A stretch of 64,000 bases of DNA from [Eubacterium] infirmum (GCA_900450455.1 UGGN01000001.1:186001-250000); one strand, 5' to 3'. Positions 18,470 through 28,433 are shown, numbered from the stretch's first letter. Translations and numbers: made by a program. The notes: generated from the letters alone by a model not told the origin.

Positions 18470-18519
18470 GCGCTGCTCTCCTTATTTTACGGTGATTTAT
18501 TTAGAACCCGTTAAGTTAG

Positions 18520-20157
18520 TTAGTTTTCCCAAGCAAACTCGATAACGTTCTGAAGCATCTCCGGCATAACCTCTAGAAGGCTGCGCTTGTTTACGCGCTC
18601 CGACCACTGGTGATACTCTCTACCTATAGGACCATATAGGATAGATGGCACCGAGATTTCTTTGATTGCATCAAAGTCAAGGCTATACGCACTTCCCCAC
18701 ATAGGATAGTTTGCGGTTATTTCATCAAAGTCTAAATCCGGAATGGACGTGTAACTGTTATCGGAAATTCCGGTGAAATAGTGCTCGGATGTTAAGGCTT
18801 GTCCGAATTTCTCTTCTGAAAGCTTCTTGGCGAACTCGAAAACCTTGCTGCCATAACCCTCACGACCCTTAATCTGGTCACTGTGAGTTGCAGGGTAATA
18901 CGGTGGAGCCATGCCTATCAAAACGACAGGCTGCTTTATATCAGCATAACTCAAGAGCTTGTCCATAAGGTATATAGTAGCATCCGGGTAGCTTTTTCCT
19001 TTGGTAATCATGTCCTTAGCTTGGTCATAGAGCTTATCATAGAACTCATCAAAGGCGGCACCGTCCTTTTGGCGGAGCTTGTCGCAAAGCTCAGAAACAG
19101 TGTAGACGCAGTTTGGATAGTAAATCTTCTCCTTAGTCTCAAAGCGGTTATGCTTCTTAAATTCCTGATATTGCGCGTTTAATTTACTAACTTCCTCATC
19201 AAAGACTTCCACGCAGATTTTCTTTAGCTTTGCAAGTGTCTCTGAAATCGTTGTCTTGAAGCTCAATACGGTCATGTATCCGCATGAGCGGAATGGTAGG
19301 GAAACGTCATAGGTTTCTTTGATATCTCTCATGTATTGCCAGTTTAACGGCATTGAGGATTCGTCCTTATAGACATCGACAAACTCCAGGCTGCCTCCCG
19401 TCTTTTGGTATATTCCGGCGAGCATGTTGAGCGATGACATACCGTTGTAGCAGTGACCTATGTGAGCAACTGCTCCTTGAGTCATGATAACCGGCATGGT
19501 CTTTCCGATTGAGCCAAGCGAGAGAACCTGTGCAGATCCGTCTTCGGATGCCGGCTCCGGATCTATTAAAAGCTTAAAATTTAGTGAATACTTATTCTTG
19601 AGTTCGAGATACTTTGGCATTATAGCTCTCATTCCTGCCGAGTAGCACTCTTCGTCTGCAACAGCGGAGAAGAGATAGGAACCTTCCAGTTTGCCTTCTT
19701 GTGCAAGCTTTGCGTACTTCTCAAGGAGAACCATGGCAATTGCAATTCCACCTTTCATATCGGCAGCACCACGCCCCCAGAACCATTCGCCCGACTCAAG
19801 GTCTTTTCTCTGAATCTCGTTCAAATCCTTGGTGGCAAGTTTAGCCTCAAGCTCAGGTCCCAGCGTAAATGCAAGCGACTCTGCATCGCCGTATACTTCA
19901 GTGGAAACTACATCTATATGTCCCGAAAGTATAACTGTATTCCTGCTCTTACCTAAAACAAGTGCGTATGGGACCGTGCGCCCGAAGGGATCGTTTGGTA
20001 TCTCATATGCACCGCATAACTCAGGATGTTCCTGAAAATAAGGTATATGTTTAATAAAATCGTTGACATACACAGATGCTGACGGTTCCTTTGGTGTACA
20101 ACTTATACTTTCGCATGCTACAAGCTTAGTTAAGACTTCTAGAATTCTATCTTTCAT
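18520..20157 (-). CDS. RocB-like M20 metallohydrolase, paralogue 3
   Basis: 545 residues from MKDRILEVL; this ATG is 9 nt after AAAGGAG, whereas an in-frame ATG at 20166 directly abuts that site and cannot be used well. Motifs LSGHIDVVSTEVYG, GRGAADMKGGIAIA, VADEECYSAG and C-terminal GREYHQWSERVN keep all M20 metal ligands. It is the most divergent of the three long M20 proteins, shown by different spacing in the lid region. It is the first gene of the minus-strand hydrolase cluster and is divergent from the amino-acid ABC transporter, so regulation of uptake and hydrolysis may be shared through the 300-bp intergenic region. Confidence 0.85.
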   Translation of the reverse strand: MKDRILEVLTKLVACESISCTPKEPSASVYVNDFIKHIPYFQEHPELCGAYEIPNDPFGRTVPYALVLGKSRNTVILSGHIDVVSTEVYGDAESLAFTLGPELEAKLATKDLNEIQRKDLESGEWFWGRGAADMKGGIAIAMVLLEKYAKLAQEGKLEGSYLFSAVADEECYSAGMRAIMPKYLELKNKYSLNFKLLIDPEPASEDGSAQVLSLGSIGKTMPVIMTQGAVAHIGHCYNGMSSLNMLAGIYQKTGGSLEFVDVYKDESSMPLNWQYMRDIKETYDVSLPFRSCGYMTVLSFKTTISETLAKLKKICVEVFDEEVSKLNAQYQEFKKHNRFETKEKIYYPNCVYTVSELCDKLRQKDGAAFDEFYDKLYDQAKDMITKGKSYPDATIYLMDKLLSYADIKQPVVLIGMAPPYYPATHSDQIKGREGYGSKVFEFAKKLSEEKFGQALTSEHYFTGISDNSYTSIPDLDFDEITANYPMWGSAYSLDFDAIKEISVPSILYGPIGREYHQWSERVNKRSLLEVMPEMLQNVIEFAWEN

Positions 20158-20460
20158 ATAAATCATCTCCTTTATCTATTAGTATGCATTATAACATAGA
20201 TAAGACTAACTAATTCACCTGCTTTCTAATTATTCAAAAGCTAAGTATTCAAACCGTTAATATGAAGAAAGGTTTTACAATATAAATAAACAAATCACCG
20301 CGATAAAACGTTAAAACGGTAGTATTTTGAAAAAATTCACAGATACTAAAAGAAAATACAAAACAATGGTTGCATAAATATAAACTATAATGTATAATTA
20401 CGTCGTAATAAAAATACTAATTTATGAATAAGTATAAGAATAATTCGAGGAGAAATCAAA
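20158..20460. other. Divergent intergenic region between the hydrolase cluster and the ABC transporter
   Basis: 303 bp, very AT-rich, no open frame worth calling. It holds a clear plus-strand promoter (20370-20398). On the minus strand a TATAAT-like box is at 20193-20188 but no good -35 partner is visible. I see no clear operator palindrome. Confidence 0.6.
20370..20398 (+). promoter_or_regulatory. Sigma-A-type promoter for the amino-acid ABC transporter
   Basis: -35 TTGCAT (20370-20375), 17-bp spacer, -10 TATAAT (20393-20398); the start codon is at 20461 after a leader of about 55 nt. Confidence 0.65.
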
Positions 20461-21249
20461 ATGAAAGGAAAGAATTTATTAAAGAAAACAGTAGTGCTTA
20501 CAGTAGCTCTTGCAATAGCAGTTGGAGCGGCTGCATGTGGAAGTAAAAAAGATGATGAGAGCAAGAGCAAGAAGACTTACGTCGTAGGTACGGAGCCAAC
20601 ATTTGCACCATTTGATACTACGGACGCTGATGGGAATATAGTAGGTTTCGATATGGATTTGATGAAAGCCATCGGAAAAAATCAAGGTTTTGAAGTAAAA
20701 TTCAAGTCATTCGGCTTTGATGCTCTTATTCCGTCAGTAAACGCTAAGAACTGCGATATTATTGCAGCCGGCATGACCGCTAACGAGGATCGTGTCAAAA
20801 AGGTTGATTTCTCAAATACATACTACGACAGTGGAAATTCGGTTCTGGTAAAGTCTGATAATACAACTGTAAAGGGGATTGATGACCTTACACCGGATAT
20901 GACTGTTGCAGTTCAGATTGGGACAACGGGTGCAGACAAGGCTAACGAACTTAAGAAGCAAGGCAAAATTAAGGATGTTAAGGTAAACGACGGTGTAGAT
21001 ACTTGCTTACTTCAGGTCAAGAACGGTGACGTAGATGCTTTGATTATCGATAAGCCGGTTGCCGATCGTGCGGTCAAGTCAAATAAAGCATTTAAGACGG
21101 TTGGCGAGACACTGGATGCCGAGTCATACGCGTTTGCCGTGGCAAAGGGAGATAAAGCGCTTCTCGAAAAGATCAACAAGGGTCTTGAGAACATAAAAAA
21201 AGATGGGACATATGAGAAGCTATACAAGAAGTGGTTTGAGGGTAAATAA
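20461..21249 (+). CDS. Amino-acid ABC transporter substrate-binding lipoprotein
   Basis: 262 residues. A lipoprotein signal peptide ends in the lipobox VGAAAC with Cys26, so the protein is tethered outside the membrane. The mature part is a family 3 solute-binding protein: YVVGTEPTFAPFDTTDADGN, GFDMDLMKAIGK and CDIIAAGMTANEDRVKKVDFSNTY are characteristic of polar or charged amino-acid binders (glutamine, arginine, cystine groups). GAGGAG precedes the ATG. First gene of a three-gene importer operon (2-nt and 11-nt gaps). The ligand is not determinable by eye; arginine or a related amino acid would fit the neighbourhood (inference). Confidence 0.92.
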   Translation: MKGKNLLKKTVVLTVALAIAVGAAACGSKKDDESKSKKTYVVGTEPTFAPFDTTDADGNIVGFDMDLMKAIGKNQGFEVKFKSFGFDALIPSVNAKNCDIIAAGMTANEDRVKKVDFSNTYYDSGNSVLVKSDNTTVKGIDDLTPDMTVAVQIGTTGADKANELKKQGKIKDVKVNDGVDTCLLQVKNGDVDALIIDKPVADRAVKSNKAFKTVGETLDAESYAFAVAKGDKALLEKINKGLENIKKDGTYEKLYKKWFEGK

Positions 21250-21251
21250 GT

Positions 21252-21914
21252 ATGAATCTATATGTTGAAGGCTTTCTGGTTGCGCTGAAGGGCATACCTG
21301 TAACGCTTGGAGTGAGCGCGTTTGCGCTTATTCTAGGTGTAATGCTAGGACTGGTTCTGGCGCTGATGAGAACTTCAGAGAAAAAGCCCTTAAAGATAAT
21401 TTCCGGGATATATATTGAGATTGTAAGAGGAACGCCACTGATAGTTCAGGCCTTGGTTGTGGCATACGGAATACCTTATTTTCTGCAGCAACACCATGTG
21501 GAGTTCAAATGGAGCCTCCTCCTCATTCCGGCATTTATTGTTTGCGGACTCAACAGTGCCGCTTACATGGCTGAGGTTATTCGTGGAGGGATTCAGGCGG
21601 TAGATAAGGGTCAGCGCGAGGCGGCTCTGTCACTTGGAATGACAAAGACTCAGGTAAACAGACTTGTCGTGCTTCCACAGGCCTTCAGGATAGTCATACC
21701 TTCGTTCGGTAACGAGTTTGTAACAATGATTAAGGAGACTGCAGTGCTCTCCTTTGTCGGTGTCGTTGAGGTTCTTAGGAGTGCACAGCTGTGGAATGCT
21801 TCGACATACAACACCTTTGAGGCATATATAGGCGCTGCGCTCGTATACCTTTTGATGACCGTTCCGTTATCAAAGCTGGTCGGTATCTTGGAAATCAAAT
21901 GGAAGAGAATGTGA
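21252..21914 (+). CDS. Amino-acid ABC transporter permease
   Basis: 220 residues of the HisMQ/GlnP permease family with about five TM segments. GTPLIVQALVVAYGIPYF near residue 60 and the EAA loop EAALSLGMTKTQVNRLVVLPQAFRI (about 122-146), which contacts the ATPase, are typical. It starts 2 nt after the binding-protein stop, indicating coupled translation. A single permease gene implies a homodimeric channel. Confidence 0.93.
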   Translation: MNLYVEGFLVALKGIPVTLGVSAFALILGVMLGLVLALMRTSEKKPLKIISGIYIEIVRGTPLIVQALVVAYGIPYFLQQHHVEFKWSLLLIPAFIVCGLNSAAYMAEVIRGGIQAVDKGQREAALSLGMTKTQVNRLVVLPQAFRIVIPSFGNEFVTMIKETAVLSFVGVVEVLRSAQLWNASTYNTFEAYIGAALVYLLMTVPLSKLVGILEIKWKRM

Positions 21915-21925
21915 GGCGGATTTAG

Positions 21926-22645
21926 ATGATTGAGGTAAAAAATTTAACTAAAAGCTTTGGCGGTGCAAAGGCCGTAGATAATGTCAGCTTTTCCGTTCAG
22001 GAGGGCAAGGTCACTTCGATTATCGGTTCGTCAGGCTCCGGAAAGAGCACGACGCTCCGCTGCATAAATGGTTTGGAAAAAAAGGACTCCGGGGAAATCT
22101 ATATCGACGGCGAGCTGGTCACTGAAAAGAATCTCAGAGATGTTAGAACTAAGACCTCTATGGTTTTTCAAAACTTCAACCTTTTCAATAATCTGACGGT
22201 GCTGAAGAACATAACGGCTGCCCCTGTTAATGTCAAAGGTGTGAGTAAAGCGGAGGCAGAAAAGAAGGCTCTTGAGCTACTCGAAACCGTAGGTCTCGCA
22301 GACAAGAAGGATGCTTATCCTAAGAGCTTGTCAGGAGGTCAAAAGCAGAGGGTTGCAATAGCGCGAGCTTTGGCTATGGAACCGGAAATTATCCTCTTTG
22401 ATGAGCCGACATCAGCGCTCGATCCCGAGATGGTCGGAGAGGTTTTAGATGTAATGAAAAAGCTTGCTTCATCCGGAATGACTATGCTTATCGTCACACA
22501 CGAGATGGGTTTTGCTCGTGAAATATCAGATCAGGTAATTTTTATGACAGAGGGAAGAATTGTCGAAGAAGGAACTGCAGAGCAAATCTTCACAAAACCT
22601 CAAAACGAGAGAACAAAAGCCTTTGTTTCTAGCTTCATAAAGTAA
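21926..22645 (+). CDS. Amino-acid ABC transporter ATP-binding protein
   Basis: 239 residues of the GlnQ/HisP type. Walker [10 protein letters not shown] (about 32-40), Q-loop VFQNFNLF, signature [15 protein letters not shown], Walker [15 protein letters not shown] and the switch His in [11 protein letters not shown] are all present, so an active ATPase is expected. It is the last gene of the importer operon and is followed by a terminator at 22661-22692. Confidence 0.95.
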   Translation: MIEVKNLTKSFGGAKAVDNVSFSVQEGKVTSIIGSSGSGKSTTLRCINGLEKKDSGEIYIDGELVTEKNLRDVRTKTSMVFQNFNLFNNLTVLKNITAAPVNVKGVSKAEAEKKALELLETVGLADKKDAYPKSLSGGQKQRVAIARALAMEPEIILFDEPTSALDPEMVGEVLDVMKKLASSGMTMLIVTHEMGFAREISDQVIFMTEGRIVEEGTAEQIFTKPQNERTKAFVSSFIK

Positions 22646-22660
22646 ATCCAACTTCAGGAG

Positions 22661-22692
22661 ACGACTTGGGATGAAAATCCCGGTCGTTTTTT
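22661..22692 (+). terminator. Intrinsic terminator of the ABC transporter operon
   Basis: ACGAC, inner GGGAT / ATCCC around loop GAAA, closing TCGT, then TTTTTT. Confidence 0.8.
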
Positions 22693-22772
22693 AGTATGGG
22701 GAAAAACGGAAAGTTTGCCACAAATGGCTTTGATTTTAGTATAATATATGGGTAGTTAGTAAAATTTGCCCG

Positions 22773-22801
22773 GTGTGAGCGTGATACAATTATACTCACA
22801 C
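22773..22801. repeat. Inverted repeat upstream of tex
   Basis: GTGTGAG (22773-22779) and CTCACAC (22795-22801) flank a 15-nt centre, about 40 bp before the tex start and downstream of a TATAAT at 22740-22745. It may be an operator or a 5'-leader hairpin. Confidence 0.4.
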
Positions 22802-22841
22802 TCTGAAAAACCTTGTAAAATCAATAGAGAAAAGGATTTAT

Positions 22842-25010
22842 ATGGATATTATTGCAAAACTTACCGAGGAATTCGGTGTCAAGAAGGTACAGATTGAGCA
22901 GGCGGTTAAGCTGATAGATGAGGGTAACACGGTACCTTTTATCGCTAGATACCGAAAGGACGTTACGGGGGGACTAAACGATGAGCAGCTTCGTTCTATC
23001 GACGAAAGACTCAGATATCTAAGAGGCCTCGAAGAGCGTAAGCAGGAGGTTCTTCGCAGCATAGAGGAGCAGGGTAAGCTTACAGATGAGCTAAAAGCAG
23101 AGATTGAGAAAGCCGAGATTCTGCAGAGGGTCGAGGATCTGTATAAGCCTTTTAAGCAGAAGAAGACAACGAGGGCAGGAAAAGCCAAGGTCAAGGGACT
23201 TGAGCCGCTTGCACTTATAATTTATATGCAGCAGACGAGGAGCGGAGATGTGTTTAAGGTGGCTGAACCTTTTGTTAATCCCGAAAAAGAAGTAGAGACA
23301 GCAGAGGATGCTATCCAGGGAGCCTGTGACATCATAGCTGAGATGATTGCAGATAATGCCGACTTAATCAGCGAAGTTCGTGACAGATACTACAAGCATG
23401 GACTCATAGAGACTGAGGCTGTAGATTCTGAGGAGAAGACTGTTTACGACATGTACTACGGCAAGCACGAGGCCATATGCAAGATTCCAAATCACAGAGT
23501 TCTTGCGGTAAACCGTGGTGAGAAGGAGGGCAAGCTAAAGGTTAAGGTGAGCATAGATACAGACTCCATACTCCGATTGCTTGAGAAAGATGTAATCAGG
23601 CACGACTCCATTTTTAAACCTTTGCTAATAGAGACCATAGAAGATGCATATAAGAGACTTATAGCACCATCTGTCGAGCGAGAGATGAGAAATCTTTTGA
23701 CCGAGAGGGCTGAAACTGAGGCTATAAAGGTCTTTGCCGGTAACACCGAAAAACTTCTCATGGTTCCGCCGGTGCGTGGCAAGAGAATAATCAGCATAGA
23801 CCCGGGATTTAGGACGGGTTGCAAGCTTGCGGTAATAGACGAGACAGGGAAACTCCTTGCTTATACAACCATCTACCCTACCGAGCCTAAGTGCGACGTT
23901 GCAGGAACTGAGAGAACGCTCAAGAAAATCATTGATAAATACAATATAGACGTAATTGTAATAGGTAATGGAACCGCTTCGAGAGAGACTGAGGAGGTGG
24001 TTGCAAACTTCCTAAAGAAAAATAGCTACCGGATTCAGTACACCATAGTTAACGAAGGTGGAGCCTCTGTATACTCCGCATCCAAACTCGCAAGCGAGGA
24101 ATATCCGGATTTAGACGTAACGACAAGAGGCGCTATGTCGCTGGGAAGAAGGCTTCAAGATCCACTGGCTGAGCTCGTAAAAATAGATCCTAAGCACATC
24201 GGTGTAGGTCAGTATCAGCACGATATGAACCAGAAGAACCTGAGCGAGGCACTTGGAGCAGTAGTCGAGGACTGCGTTAACAGAGTTGGAGTTGACCTAA
24301 ATACAGCATCTCCATCACTTCTTTCCTATGTGGCGGGAATCAGTGGCAGCGTGGCAAAGAACATAGTTGCTTACAGGGAAGAAAACGGCAAGTTCACCGA
24401 TAGAAAGCAGCTTCTCAAGGTTGCAAAGCTCGGACCTAAGGCCTATGAGCAGTGTGCCGGATTCCTTCGCATTAGCGATGGCAAAGAAGTTTTGGATTCA
24501 ACATCTGTGCACCCTGAGTCCTATGAGGTTAGCAGAATTTTGATGAATAAGATTGGCATCTCCGAAAGTGATATCAAGGGCGGAGTGCAGGTCATAGACG
24601 ATAAGATTAAGTCGGCATATCCTGCCAAGAGTCAAAAGGAGAGCGTTCGCAAGATGGCTGAGGACATCGGGATTGGTGAATTTACAATCAAGGATATCAT
24701 AGCCGAGCTTCGTAAACCCGGCAGAGACCCTAGAGAGGATGCACCTCCGGTTGTTTTCAGAAATGACGTGCGCAGCTTCGAGGACCTTAAGGAGGGTATG
24801 GAGATGAGCGGTACAGTTCGCAATGTCGTGGACTTCGGCGCTTTTGTCGATATTGGGGTTAAGAATGACGGCCTCGTACACGTATCGCAATTGAGCAATA
24901 AGTTTGTAAAACACCCTATGGACGTTGTTTCTGTTGGCGATACGGTCAAGGTTCGCATAATCGGAATAGACAAGGAGAGAGGTAAGGTTTCTCTCACAAT
25001 GAAGCTATAA
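22842..25010 (+). CDS. tex: Tex-type RNA-binding transcription accessory protein
   Basis: 722 residues, normal length. Tex proteins bind nucleic acid and influence transcription; exact role in Clostridia is unsettled. Domains in order: N-terminal helical/HTH region (VKLIDEGNTVPFIARYRKD is diagnostic), YqgF RNase-H-like domain around ISIDPGFRTGCKLAVID (residues ~315), helix-hairpin-helix pair (VGVDLNTASPSLLSYVAGIS onward, ~485-540) and a C-terminal S1 RNA-binding domain (GTVRNVVDFGAFVDIG, ~650-720). It is 29 nt upstream of addB and probably co-transcribed with it. Candidate -10 TATAAT at 22740-22745 has no convincing -35. Confidence 0.95.
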   Translation: MDIIAKLTEEFGVKKVQIEQAVKLIDEGNTVPFIARYRKDVTGGLNDEQLRSIDERLRYLRGLEERKQEVLRSIEEQGKLTDELKAEIEKAEILQRVEDLYKPFKQKKTTRAGKAKVKGLEPLALIIYMQQTRSGDVFKVAEPFVNPEKEVETAEDAIQGACDIIAEMIADNADLISEVRDRYYKHGLIETEAVDSEEKTVYDMYYGKHEAICKIPNHRVLAVNRGEKEGKLKVKVSIDTDSILRLLEKDVIRHDSIFKPLLIETIEDAYKRLIAPSVEREMRNLLTERAETEAIKVFAGNTEKLLMVPPVRGKRIISIDPGFRTGCKLAVIDETGKLLAYTTIYPTEPKCDVAGTERTLKKIIDKYNIDVIVIGNGTASRETEEVVANFLKKNSYRIQYTIVNEGGASVYSASKLASEEYPDLDVTTRGAMSLGRRLQDPLAELVKIDPKHIGVGQYQHDMNQKNLSEALGAVVEDCVNRVGVDLNTASPSLLSYVAGISGSVAKNIVAYREENGKFTDRKQLLKVAKLGPKAYEQCAGFLRISDGKEVLDSTSVHPESYEVSRILMNKIGISESDIKGGVQVIDDKIKSAYPAKSQKESVRKMAEDIGIGEFTIKDIIAELRKPGRDPREDAPPVVFRNDVRSFEDLKEGMEMSGTVRNVVDFGAFVDIGVKNDGLVHVSQLSNKFVKHPMDVVSVGDTVKVRIIGIDKERGKVSLTMKL

Positions 25011-25039
25011 TTTGGGAAGCCTTTGATTAAGGAGAGGAT

Positions 25040-28000
25040 ATGCTCAATATCTATCGAAGCAGAGAATCGCTTGATAAGGAAAGCTTTATATACGGAAAGA
25101 TAAAAGAGTCTCATAAAGAGACTCTGGTTATCGTGCCGGATCAGTACACTTTAGTTGCCGAGCAGCAAGCTATGAGCCGTATGAATACGGATGTGCTTCT
25201 CGATGTTGAGATAAGTGCAATTTCCAAGTTCGGTAGCAATGTGCTCGAGGAGACGGGCAGAAGTCCACAAACATACATCGACGAGTACGGAAGATATATG
25301 CTTTTATATAAGATTCTTTCTGAGCATAAGGACAAGCTGGAGGTTTTTGGCGGAGTTATCCAAAAGCAGGGCTTTTTAGAGTCCATAAACGATTTCATAT
25401 CAAAGGCAAAGCAGGCAAACCTCGACCTTCAGACTGTAATAGATTCAATGGATGGTGATACTGAAGAAGTCGATGAGCTGACAAAGAGAAAGCTTTCGGA
25501 TATCAAGCTTATCTTTGATGAATACGAAAATAGCATCAAGGATAAATACACGGATGCAGAGGATTTGCTTAGGCTCTATACTGCCGGAATAGATATGGCC
25601 GATAGTCTCAAGAGAAAGACTGTTTGGATCTATGGTTTTGACAGCTTTACAAACCGAAACCTGGAGATGCTTGCAGCTATTATCAGGCAGGCTGAGGAGG
25701 TCAATATCTTCTTCACCTATGACGAGCACTGCAAGGATGAGGAAATCTTTGAGATAACCGGCAATATGAGCGATAGACTCATAGAACTTTGCAAGGAATC
25801 AAATGTTGAGTTTAGGATTCACAATCTCAGTAAGGATAGTCCGCATGCGGAGCTTTGCAAACGGGCACCGGGAATTAAGGCTATAGAGAAGTCGCTATTT
25901 TCACCGTTTAACGAGCAAGACTTAGATGCTCAGGGCGTAAGGATTGTCAGAGCGAATAACATCTACAGCGAGGCGGAGTCTGCAGCCTCCTTTGTTCTCG
26001 ATTTGCTTGAGAAGGAGAAGCTCAGATATAGAGATATCGTTGTAATTTGTAATGAAACAAAACGCGCAGAGGTTCTTAAGCGTGTATTTCAGGAATACGG
26101 CATAGGTATATTCACAGATAAAAAGAGAGCTATTGCATCATCACCGATAGCGGTCTTTGTCGTATCTCTGATAGAGGCTGTGAGCGGCAGTATGAGAACT
26201 TTAGACGTGTTCAGAGTGATAAAGACGGGCTTTATCGGAGTAGATGAAGAGGATGTCGATTTCATAGAAAACTATGCAATAAAATACAAGGTACGTGGGA
26301 ATCAATGGTTTTCACCTTTTACAAAGGGTGCCTTTGAGTACGGAGATGAGGGGCTTGCAAGACTGAATGAAATTAGAGAGCAGATAGCAGGCGTATTTGA
26401 TGGCTTCAAGAAGCTATATAAGAGTAGCAAGACAAATAAAGAATTCATAGAGTCTTACGTTGATTTTTTGATTAATGAAGCGGAGATTGGAGCACGCATA
26501 GATGAGTTGGTCAAAAATCTAATTTCACACTCCATGCAGGGTAAGGCGGACGAGACTACGCAAACCTGGCCTATGCTAATTTCTGCGTTTGAGCAGATTA
26601 TTGAGCTCATGGGTAATGAAAGATTTAGCGGCAAGACCTTTGCTGATATTTTGACGGCAGGGCTATTACAGATGGAGGTGGGTGTCGTGCCTCCTGTTTC
26701 CGATGAAATTTTACTTGGAACAATGCAGAGAACAAGGTGTGGCGATGTGAAGGCCATGCTGATATTTGGAGCCAATGAAGGCATTTTACCTTTAGAGGCA
26801 AACGAAAACCGGCTATTTAGCGATGGCGAGCTTAAAAATATAACCTGCGCTACAGATATACAGAACAGTAGTGAGGACGTACGCCATATGGAGGAGACTC
26901 TTGCAATCTATAGAAACTTCTCCAAACCTGAGAGCTATCTTTGGATTAGCTATTCCATGGCAGATGGCGATGGAGCAGAGATTAGAAGGTCAGAAATCGT
27001 AGAACGCCTATTAACGATGTTCCCGAAAATTAAGGAAGAAGAGGATGTCGTTTCGAGTGGCAGGCTCGTCTCAATTCTAGGAGGAAAGACCAATACGGTA
27101 AGACATTTTACCGAAGCTCTGAAGGATTTTAAGTACGAAGGAAACATCGACAAGAGGTGGAGCTTTGTTTCAGAATGGCTAAAGCAAAATGAAGCAGAGC
27201 TATATAATCGTATCGAAGAAGGTCTTGAATTTGAAAATGTGCAAAACAAACTTCCTGCTGAGATTGTAGAAAGACTATACAGCGAGCGTAAGGATGCAGG
27301 GCTTGATGGTTTTGTAGCAGTTGATCCCAGCTATTCGCTCAGTCCGTCTCGCATAGAAAAATTCAGCAAATGCCCGTTTTCGCATTTTGTCAGCTACGGT
27401 CTTAGACCGGAAGAAAGGCGTGAGTTTGTAGTGTCTGCGCGTGAAATCGGAGATCTATACCACGAGACAATAATGCATGTGACAAAGCATCTAAGTGATG
27501 GTGATTGCTGGACGACGATAGGAAATGGCGAGCTCAGAGAACTTGTAAATGCACATATAGAGGCTGTGTCTCATAAGTATAGAGAAGGAATCTTTGAGAA
27601 CTCAAACCGTGAAAAATACTGGCTTGAGAGGGCAAAATCTGCATGTTTTGAGGTGTGTAAGCAGCTTGTTGAACAGGCTAGAGTAGGAAAGATAGAAAAG
27701 AGTTACTACGAAGAGCGTTTTGGAAGACGCGGGCAGTTTCCACCAATAGAGATCAAAACCGATGCCGGTAAGGTATTCATAGAGGGTAAGATAGACCGTG
27801 TGGACTTGCTTCCTGGAGAGCGTGTAAAGATTATAGACTATAAGACGGGACGGGAAAGCTTTGATAAGGCAGAGGCGAGAACAGGATATAGACTCCAGCT
27901 TATGCTTTATCTTGCGGCAGCACAGGGCAAGGACCGAAAGCCTGCAGGTGTTTTCTACTTCTTGATATCAGACCCTAAGATAGATGTCAGTGGACAAAGT

Positions 28001-28378
28001 CCTTCGGGAATTACCGATATGATTTCCAGAGAACTAAAGGGCGAATTCAAGCTCAAGGGCATACTTGTCGATGAACCGGATGTTATAAAGAATATAGCAG
28101 GTGAGTTTGAGGAAAGTTCTGAGGTTATAGCTCTATCAAAGAAGAAGGACGGGGAGTTCAAGAAGACAGGGACGCTTCTTAGCGAAGCTGAGTTTGAGGA
28201 GCTACAGGTAGAGGTCAAAGCTGTGACTGAGAAGCTCTGTGAGGATTTGGTAGGCGGAAATATCGACATAAGGCCGAAAAAATCGGGGGATGAAGTTCCT
28301 TGTACATACTGCGAATATCGCGGAATCTGCAGATTTGATTTAGCATTTGACGGATGCTCGTATGATGTAGTAAAATAG
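25040..28378 (+). CDS. addB: AddB subunit of the AddAB helicase-nuclease, P-loop lost
   Basis: 1112 residues. AddB is the non-motor helicase-like subunit with a RecB-type nuclease domain that processes DNA ends for recombination. The N-terminal VPDQYTLVAEQQA block fits AddB, but the usual GRxGSGKT Walker A is replaced by YRSRESLDKES. The nuclease domain is intact (GDLYHETIMH, EGKIDRVDLL, KIIDYKTGR, LQLMLYLAA) and the four iron-sulphur cysteines are C778, C1088, C1091 and C1097 (CPF..., CTYCEYRGIC). AAGGAGAGG precedes the ATG, so the missing P-loop is not due to a wrong start. No addA follows; the next feature is a tRNA. Confidence 0.92.
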   Translation: MLNIYRSRESLDKESFIYGKIKESHKETLVIVPDQYTLVAEQQAMSRMNTDVLLDVEISAISKFGSNVLEETGRSPQTYIDEYGRYMLLYKILSEHKDKLEVFGGVIQKQGFLESINDFISKAKQANLDLQTVIDSMDGDTEEVDELTKRKLSDIKLIFDEYENSIKDKYTDAEDLLRLYTAGIDMADSLKRKTVWIYGFDSFTNRNLEMLAAIIRQAEEVNIFFTYDEHCKDEEIFEITGNMSDRLIELCKESNVEFRIHNLSKDSPHAELCKRAPGIKAIEKSLFSPFNEQDLDAQGVRIVRANNIYSEAESAASFVLDLLEKEKLRYRDIVVICNETKRAEVLKRVFQEYGIGIFTDKKRAIASSPIAVFVVSLIEAVSGSMRTLDVFRVIKTGFIGVDEEDVDFIENYAIKYKVRGNQWFSPFTKGAFEYGDEGLARLNEIREQIAGVFDGFKKLYKSSKTNKEFIESYVDFLINEAEIGARIDELVKNLISHSMQGKADETTQTWPMLISAFEQIIELMGNERFSGKTFADILTAGLLQMEVGVVPPVSDEILLGTMQRTRCGDVKAMLIFGANEGILPLEANENRLFSDGELKNITCATDIQNSSEDVRHMEETLAIYRNFSKPESYLWISYSMADGDGAEIRRSEIVERLLTMFPKIKEEEDVVSSGRLVSILGGKTNTVRHFTEALKDFKYEGNIDKRWSFVSEWLKQNEAELYNRIEEGLEFENVQNKLPAEIVERLYSERKDAGLDGFVAVDPSYSLSPSRIEKFSKCPFSHFVSYGLRPEERREFVVSAREIGDLYHETIMHVTKHLSDGDCWTTIGNGELRELVNAHIEAVSHKYREGIFENSNREKYWLERAKSACFEVCKQLVEQARVGKIEKSYYEERFGRRGQFPPIEIKTDAGKVFIEGKIDRVDLLPGERVKIIDYKTGRESFDKAEARTGYRLQLMLYLAAAQGKDRKPAGVFYFLISDPKIDVSGQSPSGITDMISRELKGEFKLKGILVDEPDVIKNIAGEFEESSEVIALSKKKDGEFKKTGTLLSEAEFEELQVEVKAVTEKLCEDLVGGNIDIRPKKSGDEVPCTYCEYRGICRFDLAFDGCSYDVVK

Positions 28379-28386
28379 TTAAGGTA

Positions 28387-28422
28387 ATGTGGCAAATCGC
28401 CAGTTTCGACGACTTGCCATAT
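28387..28422 (+). terminator. Probable terminator after addB
   Basis: ATGTGGCAA ... TTGCCATAT stem around an 18-nt loop, followed by TCCTTTTA; lies between the addB stop and the tRNA gene. Confidence 0.5.
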
Positions 28423-28433
28423 TCCTTTTATAT

